From Betaproteobacteria bacterium (GTDB lineage: Bacteria; Pseudomonadota; Gammaproteobacteria; Burkholderiales; SG8-39), in the NCBI GenBank assembly GCA_005881575.1, contig VBCA01000050.1, positions 1-36,919 of the forward strand: a stretch of 36,919 nucleotides of DNA, written 5' to 3'. The notes beneath the pieces are model-generated. The model was not told the DNA's origin. It made no database searches and saw only the letters and a list, made by a program, of their open reading frames with translations. Within the stretch, counting starts at the first letter, position 1. Each line of letters starts with the position of its first letter. Made by a program: the position numbers and the translations under genes. Positions 7,022 to 15,359 of the stretch are shown here, piece by piece.

Positions 7022-8218
7022 ATGGTCCGCGATCGCCGGATCATTTTCACTGCGAGTTTCCTGCGCGCAGTCGCCAACGGCCTGATCGGCGTTCTGGCGG
7101 GGATCTATCTCGCGCAGCTCGGACTCGACCCGGCGGCCTGGGGCGCGGTCCTCGGCGCCGGAATCGCCGGCACCGCTGTGGGCGCGGCGGGGGTGATGTT
7201 CTGGGGCGACCGCATCGGCCGCAAGCGCTGGTTGGTCGGGCTCGGAGTGCTCGCGGCAGCGGGCGGCATCGCGTTCGCCTTTTCCTCCCAGATCGTGGTG
7301 CTCGGCGTCGCCGCGTTCCTCGGCATGCTGAACTCGCTCGGCAAGGACCGCGCCGCGGCGCTCGCGATCGAGCAGGCGATCCTGCCCTCCACCGGCGACG
7401 ATGCCGGCCGCACGCGCGCCTTTGCGTGGTACAACGTCATCCAGGACGTGGGGCACGCACTCGGCGCCGCGCTCGCGGTGCTCCCCCCGCTGCTCCGCGA
7501 TTTCGCCGCGGTGGATGCGCTCGATTCGCTGCGCGCCGCGGTGATCCTCTACGCGGCGCTCTACGCCGTGACGGCGATTCTGTATCTCGGCCTGTCGTCG
7601 CAGGCGGAATCGCCGACTGCGGTGCTGCGCGTCGAGGTGAGCCCGCAAAGCCGTTCCATCCTCGCGAAGATGTCATTCCTCTTCGCGCTCGACAGCTTCG
7701 CCGGCGGCTTCCAGGGCAGCGCGCTCTTCGCATATTTCTTCCACGCGCAGTTCGGCGCGTCCGAGGCGGCGATCGGCATGCTTTTCGTCGGCGCGCGCAT
7801 CATGAACGCGTTCTCGCATCTGGGCGCCGCTTGGCTCGCCGCGCGCATCGGCCTGGTGAACACCATGGTGTTCACGCACACGCCCTCGAGCCTTCTCACC
7901 TTCACCATCCCGTTCACCGGAAGCTTCGAGATCGCGGCCGTGCTGTTCCTCCTGCGCGAAGGCCTCTCGGAGATGGACGTGCCCACGCGCCAGTCCTATC
8001 TCATGGCGGTGGTGCGTCCCGAGGAGCGTACCTTCGCTGGCGGCGTGACCAACCTCGTGCGCATGTGCGCTCGCGCCATCGCGCCGGTTTTCGCCGGCAG
8101 CGCGATGCAGGCGCTGACGCTGGGCGCTCCCATCATGGCCGCGGCGGGACTGAAGATCCTCTACGACGCGCTCCTGTACGTCTCGTTCCGCAAGCTCAAG
8201 GCGCCGGAGGAGCGCTAG
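7022..8218 (+). CDS. Major facilitator superfamily transporter
   Basis: A 398-aa membrane protein with about 12 hydrophobic segments. Between helices 2 and 3 is WGDRIGRKRWLV, the MFS loop motif. The central cytoplasmic loop is around residues 190-215 (SSQAESPTAVLRVEVSPQSRS). The C-terminal half includes LREGLSEMDVPTRQSYLMAVV, seen in sugar/drug-type MFS members. Substrate is unknown. It starts one base after the ankyrin gene stop. The last stretch (8145-8168) recurs exactly at 12125-12148, just ahead of a MaoC gene, which suggests that the MFS gene was once followed directly by that MaoC gene. Confidence 0.88.
   Translation: MVRDRRIIFTASFLRAVANGLIGVLAGIYLAQLGLDPAAWGAVLGAGIAGTAVGAAGVMFWGDRIGRKRWLVGLGVLAAAGGIAFAFSSQIVVLGVAAFLGMLNSLGKDRAAALAIEQAILPSTGDDAGRTRAFAWYNVIQDVGHALGAALAVLPPLLRDFAAVDALDSLRAAVILYAALYAVTAILYLGLSSQAESPTAVLRVEVSPQSRSILAKMSFLFALDSFAGGFQGSALFAYFFHAQFGASEAAIGMLFVGARIMNAFSHLGAAWLAARIGLVNTMVFTHTPSSLLTFTIPFTGSFEIAAVLFLLREGLSEMDVPTRQSYLMAVVRPEERTFAGGVTNLVRMCARAIAPVFAGSAMQALTLGAPIMAAAGLKILYDALLYVSFRKLKAPEER
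8145..8168 (+). repeat. 24-bp direct repeat, copy 1 (inside MFS 3' end)
   Basis: These 24 bases, encoding the MFS residues GLKILYD and flanks, are identical to 12125-12148, where no MFS gene exists. Both copies have the same orientation and are 3,980 bp apart. They mark one boundary of the rearranged groESL block. Confidence 0.85.
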
Positions 8219-8224
8219 CAGGCG

Positions 8225-8260
8225 TTGATCAAGGTGAGGACGACGAAGAAGAATCAGAAC
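8225..8260 (+). pseudogene. Remnant of a MaoC gene 3' end
   Basis: Directly after the MFS stop, 8225-8260 matches 12531-12566 at about 33 of 36 positions. The latter codes for LIKVRTTTKNQN near the C-terminus of the intact MaoC protein; here the same frame reads LIKVRTTKKNQN with one codon difference and then diverges. There is no start and no MaoC fold, so this is a scar of a duplicated MaoC-plus-small-gene segment. Confidence 0.7.
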
Positions 8261-8549
8261 GCCGGTGCCAAGGCCGGTCGCTCTTCGGAGTGGCGCGTTG
8301 ACTCGTGGTCTGGGCCAGTTTCCTGAGCCGCCCGATCGCCAGCGTTGCGGCTTCGATGTTCCCCTGAAGGGCCGTGCTTTCCGCATTCATTCCCGGCGAT
8401 TTCTTCTCACGCGGGAGCAGTTCGTACAATTTGCCGAGCGCCCAGTTGCATGACACGGGAACACCGGACTCTTTTTCCCTTTCCTGACGCTGCATCTCGA
8501 TGCCCGCAAGGGCGTCGATCAATTCGGGAGTTGCATGCTCTGCATTCAC
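8229..8549 (-). CDS. Small protein of unknown family, copy 1
   Basis: A 106-aa protein beginning (V/M)NAEHATPELIDALAGIEMQ and paralogous throughout to the product of 12535-12858. Shared blocks are NWALGKLYELLP and NIEAATLAIGRLRKLAQ. The GTG start at 8547-8549 is chosen because it aligns with the ATG of the second copy and has GGAAGGAG upstream; an ATG six codons earlier is less likely. It looks soluble and helical, with no membrane segment or metal motif. The C-terminal Ser run (SSSSSSP) is the antisense of MaoC-derived codons, so the last 12 or so residues come from the duplication scar. I do not recognise the family. Confidence 0.6.
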   Translation of the reverse strand: MNAEHATPELIDALAGIEMQRQEREKESGVPVSCNWALGKLYELLPREKKSPGMNAESTALQGNIEAATLAIGRLRKLAQTTSQRATPKSDRPWHRRSDSSSSSSP

Positions 8550-8568
8550 CTGGCGCTCCTTCCGCACA

Positions 8569-9192
8569 TCAAGACGCTCGCAAGTTCGCGTCGATCAACA
8601 TCTTCGCGGCGCGAGCAACGTTCCTGGCCGGGCCGCGTACCCCTAGTGTCTGGGTAGTGACCTGGGCACCCTCCATCAGGAGAAACAGCTGGTCGGCAAG
8701 GAGCCTCGGCTCCCGAGCTCCCATCTGGGTGCAAATTTGGACAAGCCGGGCGCGCAATTTCGCCTTGTGCGCCTCGATCACTTTTCTCGCGGGGTGATCT
8801 TTCTCCGTGAGTTCCACCGCCGCATTCGCCATCGGGCAGCCTCGCGCCTTGGGATCGGCAACGTGCTTGGCCAACAGAGCGAAGGCGGCCTTGATCTGCC
8901 TGCGGGGGTCCTTGGAATGCCGGTTCGCCATCGCGTCCCAGGTCTGCCAGAAGTTGGCGTCGTGCTCGCGCAGCCATTCAGCCACCAGCTCGTCCTTGGA
9001 AGGGAAGTTCCGGTACAGGCTCATCTTGGTCGTGTCGGCTTCCGCTGCAATCGTTTCCACCCCGACCGCACGGATTCCCTTGAGGTAGAAGAGCTCGGAG
9101 GCCGTATCGAAGATGCGTTGCCGGGCGCTCGGGCGGTTCGCGTCCCGCTTTCGGAGAGGCGATCGTCCGTTGATCCTGGGGCTTCTGGTCAT
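8569..9192 (-). CDS. TetR-family transcriptional regulator
   Basis: A 207-aa TetR/AcrR regulator. The N-terminal HTH reads RQRIFDTASELFYLKGIRAV, then GVETIAAEADTTKMSLYRNF and PSKDELVAEWL, all typical. The ligand domain contains GCPMANAAVEL and DHPARKVIEAHKAKLRARL, as in the YcdC/AcrR-like group that senses small organic compounds. The ATG at 9190-9192 is preferred over two upstream in-frame ATGs because GAGAG precedes it and it gives a normal N-terminus. The gene diverges from the first zinc-ribbon gene, and paired repeats at 9220-9272 are candidate binding sites, so it may control itself and the zinc-ribbon-groESL unit. Confidence 0.9.
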   Translation of the reverse strand: MTRSPRINGRSPLRKRDANRPSARQRIFDTASELFYLKGIRAVGVETIAAEADTTKMSLYRNFPSKDELVAEWLREHDANFWQTWDAMANRHSKDPRRQIKAAFALLAKHVADPKARGCPMANAAVELTEKDHPARKVIEAHKAKLRARLVQICTQMGAREPRLLADQLFLLMEGAQVTTQTLGVRGPARNVARAAKMLIDANLRAS

Positions 9193-9219
9193 GTGCAATC
9201 TCTCGTTGACAAGAGAGTT

Positions 9220-9272
9220 ACCGGTCAGTATCATACCATCTGCTTCTGGAAGCAACCAGTCGGTATCTCACC
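9220..9272. promoter_or_regulatory. Candidate TetR operator: two imperfect direct repeats
   Basis: ACCGGTCAGTATCATACC (9220-9237) and ACCAGTCGGTATCTCACC (9255-9272) agree at 14 of 18 positions and start 35 bp apart. They lie in the divergent gap between the TetR gene and the zinc-ribbon gene, 28-80 bp from the TetR start. TetR-family proteins normally bind such sites in their own intergenic region. Inferred from position and repetition. Confidence 0.45.
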
Positions 9273-9361
9273 GCTAGTATCTCGCCGCTTTTGCTGGCAG
9301 TCAGACGGATGGAGGCAGCAAGGCGGGCCAATCGCAGGTCTTTCACCGAGAGGTCAACAGG

Positions 9362-9730
9362 ATGCACACCGGTCTTTTGTTCGAGTCGGCCTGGCGCGAT
9401 CTGTACCGCAGGTCCGCGGTTCTCTGGGTGGTGCTCCTTGGCTGCATTCCCGGGATCCTGCTGCTCGTTGATCCGCTGAGCGAGCTGTTTTTCCGCGACG
9501 GACCGTTTCTCGTCCTCGTTGTTGCGCTTGCCTGGATGCCCGCGATCGCCTGGACTGGAAGCCGAATGGCGAGTTTTATATGCCCCCGTTGCACCGGAGC
9601 GTTCTTCAACGACCGGGTTTTTTTCTGGCCGCTCAGGCGCGCCTGCGCTCACTGCCACCTGCCGAAATGGGCGAAAGACATATCGTTGGCGGCAATCGGC
9701 GCAACGCGCGTTTCAGCAGAGTTCTCTTAA
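9362..9730 (+). CDS. Two-helix membrane protein with zinc ribbon, copy 1
   Basis: A 122-aa protein. An N-terminal SAWRDLYRRS stretch is followed by two hydrophobic segments (VLWVVLLGCIPGILLLV and FLVLVVALAWMPAIAW), then a four-cysteine zinc ribbon: CPRC at about residue 78, then CAHC about 20 residues later. The C-terminus carries some 20 extra residues not present in the second copy at 11802-12104. The two proteins share SxxAWRDLxRRS, MASFxCPxC and PLRRxCAxC. It precedes groES by 30 nt in the same direction and starts after GAGAGG. I know no function for this family; a membrane-anchored metal- or protein-binding role is only a guess. Confidence 0.75.
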   Translation: MHTGLLFESAWRDLYRRSAVLWVVLLGCIPGILLLVDPLSELFFRDGPFLVLVVALAWMPAIAWTGSRMASFICPRCTGAFFNDRVFFWPLRRACAHCHLPKWAKDISLAAIGATRVSAEFS

Positions 9731-9760
9731 CTACTGGTTACTAATTGAGGATCAAATATC

Positions 9761-11729
<1,969 letters not shown>

Positions 11730-11741
11730 GTCCGGTCCGGA

Positions 11742-11765
11742 CCAGGCGAGCTCAGTCTCGCCTGG
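11742..11765 (+). terminator. Hairpin after groEL, possible terminator or processing site
   Basis: CCAGGCGAG at 11742-11750 and CTCGCCTGG at 11757-11765 form a perfect 9-bp stem around a 6-nt loop, 12 nt after the groEL stop. There is no T run, so it may be a Rho-linked pause, an mRNA stabiliser or an attenuator lowering expression of the following zinc-ribbon gene. Confidence 0.55.
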
Positions 11766-11801
11766 CAAGTGCCGGGATGGTCAGCGGCTGGCGAAAATAG
11801 G

Positions 11802-12104
11802 ATGCCTACCAGTCTTTCTTTCGAGGCGGCATGGCGTGATCTGAATCGCAGGTCCACGATTCTTTGGCTCCTGCTCTTTGGTTGCTTCCCCGGGGTGTTT
11901 CTCCTTCTTTACCTGTTGAACGAATTGCTCCTCCAGGACGCACCGATACTCGGTATCGCGCTCGCCTGGATGGCCGCAATTGCCTGGGCCGGAATCCGAA
12001 TGGCGAGCTTTACCTGTCCGAGTTGCAGAAGGTTGTTCTTCGAGAACTGGTACTTCTTCAAGCCGCTCAGGCGCAGCTGCGCATATTGCGGCCTGCAAAG
12101 GTAG
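11802..12104 (+). CDS. Two-helix membrane protein with zinc ribbon, copy 2
   Basis: A 100-aa paralogue of the protein at 9362-9730. MPTSLSFEAAWRDLNRRS is followed by two membrane segments (ILWLLLFGCFPGVFLLLYLL and LGIALAWMAAIAWAG), then MASFTCPSCRRLFFENWYFF and PLRRSCAYCGLQR, giving two CxxC pairs for zinc. The start at 11802 aligns with the start of copy 1; an in-frame ATG 11 codons earlier is unlikely. It lacks the C-terminal tail of copy 1. It follows groEL by 72 nt, across a hairpin. Function is unknown; the symmetrical placement on both sides of groESL is its most striking property. Confidence 0.75.
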   Translation: MPTSLSFEAAWRDLNRRSTILWLLLFGCFPGVFLLLYLLNELLLQDAPILGIALAWMAAIAWAGIRMASFTCPSCRRLFFENWYFFKPLRRSCAYCGLQR

Positions 12105-12124
12105 GCGAAGACATGCCGCCCCGC

Positions 12125-12148
12125 CGGGACTGAAGATCCTCTACGACG
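12125..12148 (+). repeat. 24-bp direct repeat, copy 2 (remnant of MFS 3' end)
   Basis: Identical to 8145-8168 inside the MFS gene. Here it stands alone in a 69-bp intergenic gap, 25 bp before the MaoC ATG, and cannot code for a transporter. It looks like what is left of an MFS gene that once preceded the MaoC gene. Confidence 0.85.
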
Positions 12149-12173
12149 TAGGTCAACCCGGGAACCCGCAGCG

Positions 12174-12620
12174 ATGACCGAACGATATCTCGAGGACTTC
12201 GCGGTAGGGCAGACCTTCGGCTCCGGACGCCTGCGCGTCGAGAAAGAACGGATCAAGACCTTCGCCGCCGAATTCGATCCGCAGCCCTTTCATCTGGACG
12301 AAGAGGCCGCGCGCGGCTCGCTGTTCCGGGGATTGGCCGCGAGCGGCTGGCACACCGCCGCGATGACCATGCGGCTCCTGGTGGAGAGCGAGTTGAAACC
12401 CGCCGGCGGGATCATCGGTGCGGGGTTCGACGAGTTCCGCTGGCCGCGTCCCGTGCGGCCCGGGGATGAGCTCTACCTCGAGAGCGAAATTCTCGAAGTG
12501 CGGCCGTCGAAGTCCCGCCCGGAGCAGGGATTGATCAAGGTGAGGACGACGACGAAGAACCAGAACGGCGAGCCGGTGCAGGTTTCCATCGGCCATCTCG
12601 TCGTGCCGCGCCGCCCGTAG
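12174..12620 (+). CDS. MaoC-like acyl-CoA dehydratase
   Basis: A 148-aa single hot-dog-fold protein of the MaoC family. It begins MTERYLEDFAVGQTFGSG; the active-site segment is FAAEFDPQPFHLDEEAA (about residues 30-46), with the D-x4-H hydratase dyad of (R)-specific enoyl-CoA hydratases. GLAASGWHTAAMTMRL and GAGFDEFRWPRPVRPGDELYLES follow as usual. The expected reaction is reversible hydration of trans-2-enoyl-CoA; the natural chain length is unknown. Its last 86 nt overlap the convergent small gene at 12535-12858. A degraded copy of its 3' end lies at 8225-8260. Confidence 0.88.
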   Translation: MTERYLEDFAVGQTFGSGRLRVEKERIKTFAAEFDPQPFHLDEEAARGSLFRGLAASGWHTAAMTMRLLVESELKPAGGIIGAGFDEFRWPRPVRPGDELYLESEILEVRPSKSRPEQGLIKVRTTTKNQNGEPVQVSIGHLVVPRRP

Positions 12621-12870
12621 CCTGGGCCAATTTCCTGAGCTGCCCGATCGCCAGAGTGGCGGCTTCGATGTTCGCCTGGAGGGTCGCGCCCAGTTTCAAT
12701 CCCCGCGACCTTCGCTCACCCGGGAGCAGTTCGTACAATTTGCCGAGCGCCCAGTTGCATGATGCCGGGACACCGGACTCCTTTTCCTTTTCCTGCCGCT
12801 GCGCCTCGATGGCCGCAAGGGCGTCGATCACTTCGGGGGTTGCACGCTCCGTATTCATCCGGCGCTCCTC
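12531..12870 (+). repeat. About 340-bp degenerate direct repeat, copy 2
   Basis: Partner of 8225-8563, containing the true MaoC 3' end and the small unknown gene copy 2. The two copies are about 4.3 kb apart, enclosing the TetR-zinc-ribbon-groESL block. Confidence 0.75.
12535..12858 (-). CDS. Small protein of unknown family, copy 2
   Basis: A 107-aa protein, MNTERATPEVIDALAAIEAQ onward, paralogous to the product of 8229-8549. The ATG at 12856-12858 follows GAGGAG; upstream in-frame codons run through a terminator and are not coding. Conserved blocks are CNWALGKLYELLPGE and NIEAATLAIGQLRKLAQA. The C-terminal 28 codons are antisense to the MaoC gene and give a Ser-rich tail. Conservation of the two copies across the N-terminal 80 residues, including the start context, supports a real protein. 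No family is recognised. Confidence 0.62.
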   Translation of the reverse strand: MNTERATPEVIDALAAIEAQRQEKEKESGVPASCNWALGKLYELLPGERRSRGLKLGATLQANIEAATLAIGQLRKLAQATGGAARRDGRWKPAPARRSGSSSSSSP

Positions 12871-12886
12871 ATAGACGCACACCCAG

Positions 12887-12921
12887 AAAAAAAAGCCCGG
12901 AACGGATTGCCGTTTCCGGGC
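12887..12921 (-). terminator. Rho-independent terminator (minus strand)
   Basis: On the minus strand a GC-rich stem (12921-12910 with 12905-12895, one bulged base, loop of 4) runs straight into eight T residues (12894-12887). It would stop transcripts coming leftward from the PAS gene or from any promoter near 12960-13000, and it insulates the small gene at 12535-12858. Confidence 0.88.
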
Positions 12922-12995
12922 GAGGTACTTCGAGTGTCTATCAGGGAGGCGATATACACCCATCCGGAAGTATCCCCTTCTGCCGCGAGGCGTTC

Positions 12996-13011
12996 TGTGC
13001 GCTTGCGCACA
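12996..13011. promoter_or_regulatory. Perfect 16-bp palindrome, candidate Crp/Fnr-family site
   Basis: TGTGCGCTTGCGCACA is a perfect inverted repeat with a 2-nt centre. Read as TGTGC-N6-GCACA it has exactly the layout of a CRP site (TGTGA-N6-TCACA). The same palindrome recurs at 13569-13584, on the other side of the PAS gene. It lies between the PAS stop and the terminator at 12887. Confidence 0.55.
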
Positions 13012-13016
13012 TACCG

Positions 13017-13030
13017 AAATATTAATATTT
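13017..13030. repeat. AT-only 14-bp palindrome
   Basis: AAATATTAATATTT is perfectly self-complementary and lies 6 bp from the GC-rich palindrome, in DNA otherwise about 65% GC. It could act as a melting or nucleoid-protein site; nothing more can be said. Confidence 0.4.
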
Positions 13031-13074
13031 ATGCAGGCGTCATAGGCCGTTCAGGCCACGGTCGTTGACGGAGC

Positions 13075-13518
13075 TCAGATCGCGACGTCAGCGCTTTTCG
13101 GTCGTTCAAAGAACCGCAGTAAGGATGCGGTCGTCCGGGTCTTCTGCTCGGTGATGTCGTACCCCGCAATGAAGATGGCCTGGTGCTCCGAATCGAACCC
13201 CCGGTGCCATAAGAACCATTTGAATGTGCCGTCCCGGCAGCGCAAGCCGAATTCCAACGGCTCGAAGCCGTCCTCGGCCAAGAGCCGCTCCACCAGCGCG
13301 GCGGCGGCCTGACCATGCTGCTGCATCAGCTCGCGCAGCGGCCGGTCCAGCAGCTCCTGCGCGGGGTATCCGAGGATTTTCTCCCATGCCGGGTTGAGAA
13401 ATTTCAGCTTGCCGTCGAAACCGGCGAGGCCCAGCAAAACAGGCGCCGGGTCGGAGGCGAGCCCGCGATTGCCGCGCCTGAGGCCGGTGAGGCGAGATAG
13501 GAAGCGGGTGCCGTGCAT
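13075..13518 (-). CDS. Stand-alone PAS-domain protein
   Basis: A 147-aa protein consisting of one PAS domain (about residues 25-130): LLGLAGFDGKLKFLNPAWEKILGYPAQELLDRP, then FGLRCRDGTFKWFLWHRGF and the PAC-type end AIFIAGYDITEQK. No kinase, GGDEF, EAL or HTH output follows, so it probably senses or docks and passes the signal to another protein. The start is certain: AAGGAGG lies just before ATG 13516-13518, and upstream in-frame sequence is non-coding. A perfect palindrome lies about 50 bp upstream, at promoter distance. The neighbouring Crp-like genes are divergent from it. Confidence 0.85.
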   Translation of the reverse strand: MHGTRFLSRLTGLRRGNRGLASDPAPVLLGLAGFDGKLKFLNPAWEKILGYPAQELLDRPLRELMQQHGQAAAALVERLLAEDGFEPLEFGLRCRDGTFKWFLWHRGFDSEHQAIFIAGYDITEQKTRTTASLLRFFERPKSADVAI

Positions 13519-13568
13519 TGCAACCTCCTTTTCGGAGAGCCGATTATCTCCCTTCCCTCGAGGGGCTC

Positions 13569-13584
13569 TGTGCGCCAGCGCACA
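13569..13584. promoter_or_regulatory. Perfect palindrome upstream of the PAS gene, candidate Crp/Fnr-family operator
   Basis: TGTGCGCCAGCGCACA, extendable by one pair to 18 bp (13568-13585), is a perfect inverted repeat with a 2-nt centre and CRP spacing. It lies 51-66 bp upstream of the PAS ATG and about 200 bp upstream of the first Crp-like gene, in the divergent gap between them. Confidence 0.6.
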
Positions 13585-13698
13585 GAAAGAAAGGGTTTTC
13601 ACCTCGTACCGGCCATTTTCCTCACAAGCCAGGCCCGCTGCCGGCGCTGGCGCGATGGGCAACGACACCGATCAACGACAGCCGTGTAGAGCACGTTT

Positions 13699-13714
13699 TG
13701 TACGATAACGGACA
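13699..13714. promoter_or_regulatory. Weaker Crp-geometry site upstream of first Crp-like gene
   Basis: TGTACGATAACGGACA fits TGTNC-N6-GNACA, a degenerate form of the palindromes at 12996 and 13569. It lies about 70 bp ahead of the start at 13783, where autoregulation would act. Found by geometry only; it could be chance. Confidence 0.3.
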
Positions 13715-13782
13715 TAAAAGCGTAGGATAAGCAGCCTGGAAGGGAGAACCTTGCCTTCGCTACGGTCTTGACGGAGGAGACC

Positions 13783-14514
13783 ATGAGCACGAATCTCGCC
13801 GCATCCGCTACCCCCACTCAAAATCATCTGCTTGCCGCGCTGCCCGCGGCGGATTACGAGCGCCTGGTCCCGGACCTGGAGCCCGTGCCGCTGCCGCTTG
13901 GCATGGCGGTCTACGAGTCCGGCGCCAAATTGGACTACGTGTATTTCCCCACCGACTGTATCGTGTCGCTCCTCTACGTCATGAAAAGCGGTGCGTCGGC
14001 GGAAATCGCGGTCGTGGGCTATGAAGGCCTGGTCGGGGTCGCGCTGTTCATGGGCGGGGAGTCCACGTCCAGCCGGGCGGTGGTGCAAAGCGCAGGCCAC
14101 GCGTACCGCCTTCCCTCGAAAGTTCTCAAGAGGGAATTCGAGCACGGCGGACCGTTGCAGCATCTGCTGTTGCGCTATACCCAGGCGCTGATCACGCAGA
14201 TGGCGCAGACCGCCGTCTGCAACCGCCATCATTCGGTGGAGCAGCAGCTGGCCCGCTGGCTGCTCTTGAGCCTGGACCGCCTGCACTCGAGCGAGCTGCA
14301 CATGACGCAGGAACTGATCGCGAACATGCTGGGAGTGCGCCGCGAGGGCGTGACGGAGGCGGCCGGCAAGCTGCAATCGTCCGGGGTGATTCAGTACAAC
14401 CGCGGGCACATCGTGGTGCTCGACCGGCCGGGCCTGGAACAGCGGGTGTGCGAGTGTTACGCAGCGGTCAAACACGAAACCGATCGCCTGCTCCCCGCCA
14501 CGACTGCGGCCTGA
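13783..14514 (+). CDS. Crp/Fnr-family transcriptional regulator, copy 1
   Basis: A 243-aa regulator with an N-terminal cyclic-nucleotide-like beta barrel (about 20-130), a long dimer helix and a C-terminal winged helix (MTQELIANMLGVRREGVTEAAGKLQSSGVI, starting at residue 174). Aligned to CRP, the recognition helix keeps the Arg-Glu pair (RREGV) but has Glu where CRP has Arg185. In the barrel, EGLVGVALFMGGESTSSRAV replaces the CRP GELGLF...RSA motif: the Arg stays but the cAMP-ribose Glu is missing, so cAMP binding is doubtful. The start at 13783 is chosen for GGAGGAG just upstream. No Fnr-type cysteines are seen. It precedes a paralogue by 137 nt. Confidence 0.88.
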   Translation: MSTNLAASATPTQNHLLAALPAADYERLVPDLEPVPLPLGMAVYESGAKLDYVYFPTDCIVSLLYVMKSGASAEIAVVGYEGLVGVALFMGGESTSSRAVVQSAGHAYRLPSKVLKREFEHGGPLQHLLLRYTQALITQMAQTAVCNRHHSVEQQLARWLLLSLDRLHSSELHMTQELIANMLGVRREGVTEAAGKLQSSGVIQYNRGHIVVLDRPGLEQRVCECYAAVKHETDRLLPATTAA

Positions 14515-14569
14515 TCGCCGACGGCGCGATCGCCTGCGGCCGCGAGAGTCACCGGTCTCGGCGCTGCTC

Positions 14570-14585
14570 TGTGTGCTGACGTACA
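14570..14585. promoter_or_regulatory. Weaker Crp-geometry site upstream of second Crp-like gene
   Basis: TGTGTGCTGACGTACA has the 5-6-5 layout of the palindromes at 12996 and 13569 with mismatches in the arms. It lies 67-82 bp before the start at 14652. Low confidence. Confidence 0.28.
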
Positions 14586-14651
14586 TACGATTCGTGCTCA
14601 TGCACGCTATTCTTCCGCTCCGCCCGTCCCGGGCACGAAAGAACGACCGCC

Positions 14652-15359
14652 ATGCGCGTCGCGAGCCGAGCACCCGCCGCAAACAGCATGCTTGCCGCCT
14701 TGCCGCGCAAGCAGTATCAGCGCCTGCTCACGGGTCTCGAATCGGTCGCGTTGACTTTCGGCGAAGTCCTGCATGAACCGGGGGAGCGTATCCAGCACGT
14801 CTACTTTCCCAGCGACTCGCTCGTCTCCTTGTTGACCCTCGTAGAGGGCCATCTGGCCCTGGAAGTCGGCATGGTCGGCAGTGAGGGCATGGTCGGCGTT
14901 CCCCTGTACTTGGGAACGGACGTTTCGCCGGTTCGCGCGCTGGTGCAGGGGGCGGGAGCCGCCATGCGGATGAAGTCGGCGCGCTTCTCCGAAGAAATCC
15001 GGAAAAGCCCGCAATTGCAGCGAGAACTTAGCCGCTATACGCGTGCATTGATGGCCCAGATCACCCAGACCGCCGCTTGCAACCGCTTCCACGTCGTGCA
15101 AGCGCGCCTTGCCCGCTGGCTGCTGATGACCCGCGACCGCGTCCGGTCGGACGAATTCCGCCTGACACACGCGTTCCTTGGCCACATGCTCGGAGTGCGG
15201 CGGGTCGGTGTCACAACGGCCGCGCGCGCGCTGCAAAAAAGAAAGCTGATCGCTTACAGCCGCGGCAAGATCAGCATCCTCGACCATCGACGCCTCGAGC
15301 GCGCCGCCTGCTCCTGTTACAAGCTCGTCAAGGACATGAACACCCGCGCAAAGACTTAG
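14652..15359 (+). CDS. Crp/Fnr-family transcriptional regulator, copy 2
   Basis: A 235-aa paralogue of the preceding regulator. Shared blocks include MLAALPRKQYQRLL, HVYFPSDSLVSLL, VGSEGMVGVPLYLG, QITQTAACNRFH and ARLARWLLMTRDR. The recognition helix reads GHMLGVRRVGVTTAARALQ: the CRP Arg180 position is kept, while Glu181 is Val and Arg185 is Thr, so DNA preference may differ from copy 1. The cyclic-nucleotide pocket is degenerate here too. ATG 14652 is taken as the start; a later ATG at MLAAL is possible. Probably an old tandem duplication. Confidence 0.87.
   Translation: MRVASRAPAANSMLAALPRKQYQRLLTGLESVALTFGEVLHEPGERIQHVYFPSDSLVSLLTLVEGHLALEVGMVGSEGMVGVPLYLGTDVSPVRALVQGAGAAMRMKSARFSEEIRKSPQLQRELSRYTRALMAQITQTAACNRFHVVQARLARWLLMTRDRVRSDEFRLTHAFLGHMLGVRRVGVTTAARALQKRKLIAYSRGKISILDHRRLERAACSCYKLVKDMNTRAKT

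Larger units (their letters stand above)
8225..8563 (+). repeat. About 340-bp degenerate direct repeat, copy 1
   Basis: This segment holds the MaoC 3' remnant plus the small unknown gene copy 1. It aligns, with roughly 80% identity by eye and some small indels, to 12531-12870. Orientation is the same. Confidence 0.75.

Noticed and set aside
9731..9760. Searched for CIRCE or heat-shock promoter before groES
   Set aside because: No TTAGCACTC/GAGTGCTAA pair and no convincing sigma-32 pattern here or ahead of the zinc-ribbon gene by eye.
12859..12963. N-terminal extension of the small unknown gene copy 2
   Set aside because: It would run through the Rho-independent terminator; the paralogue and GAGGAG place the start at 12858.
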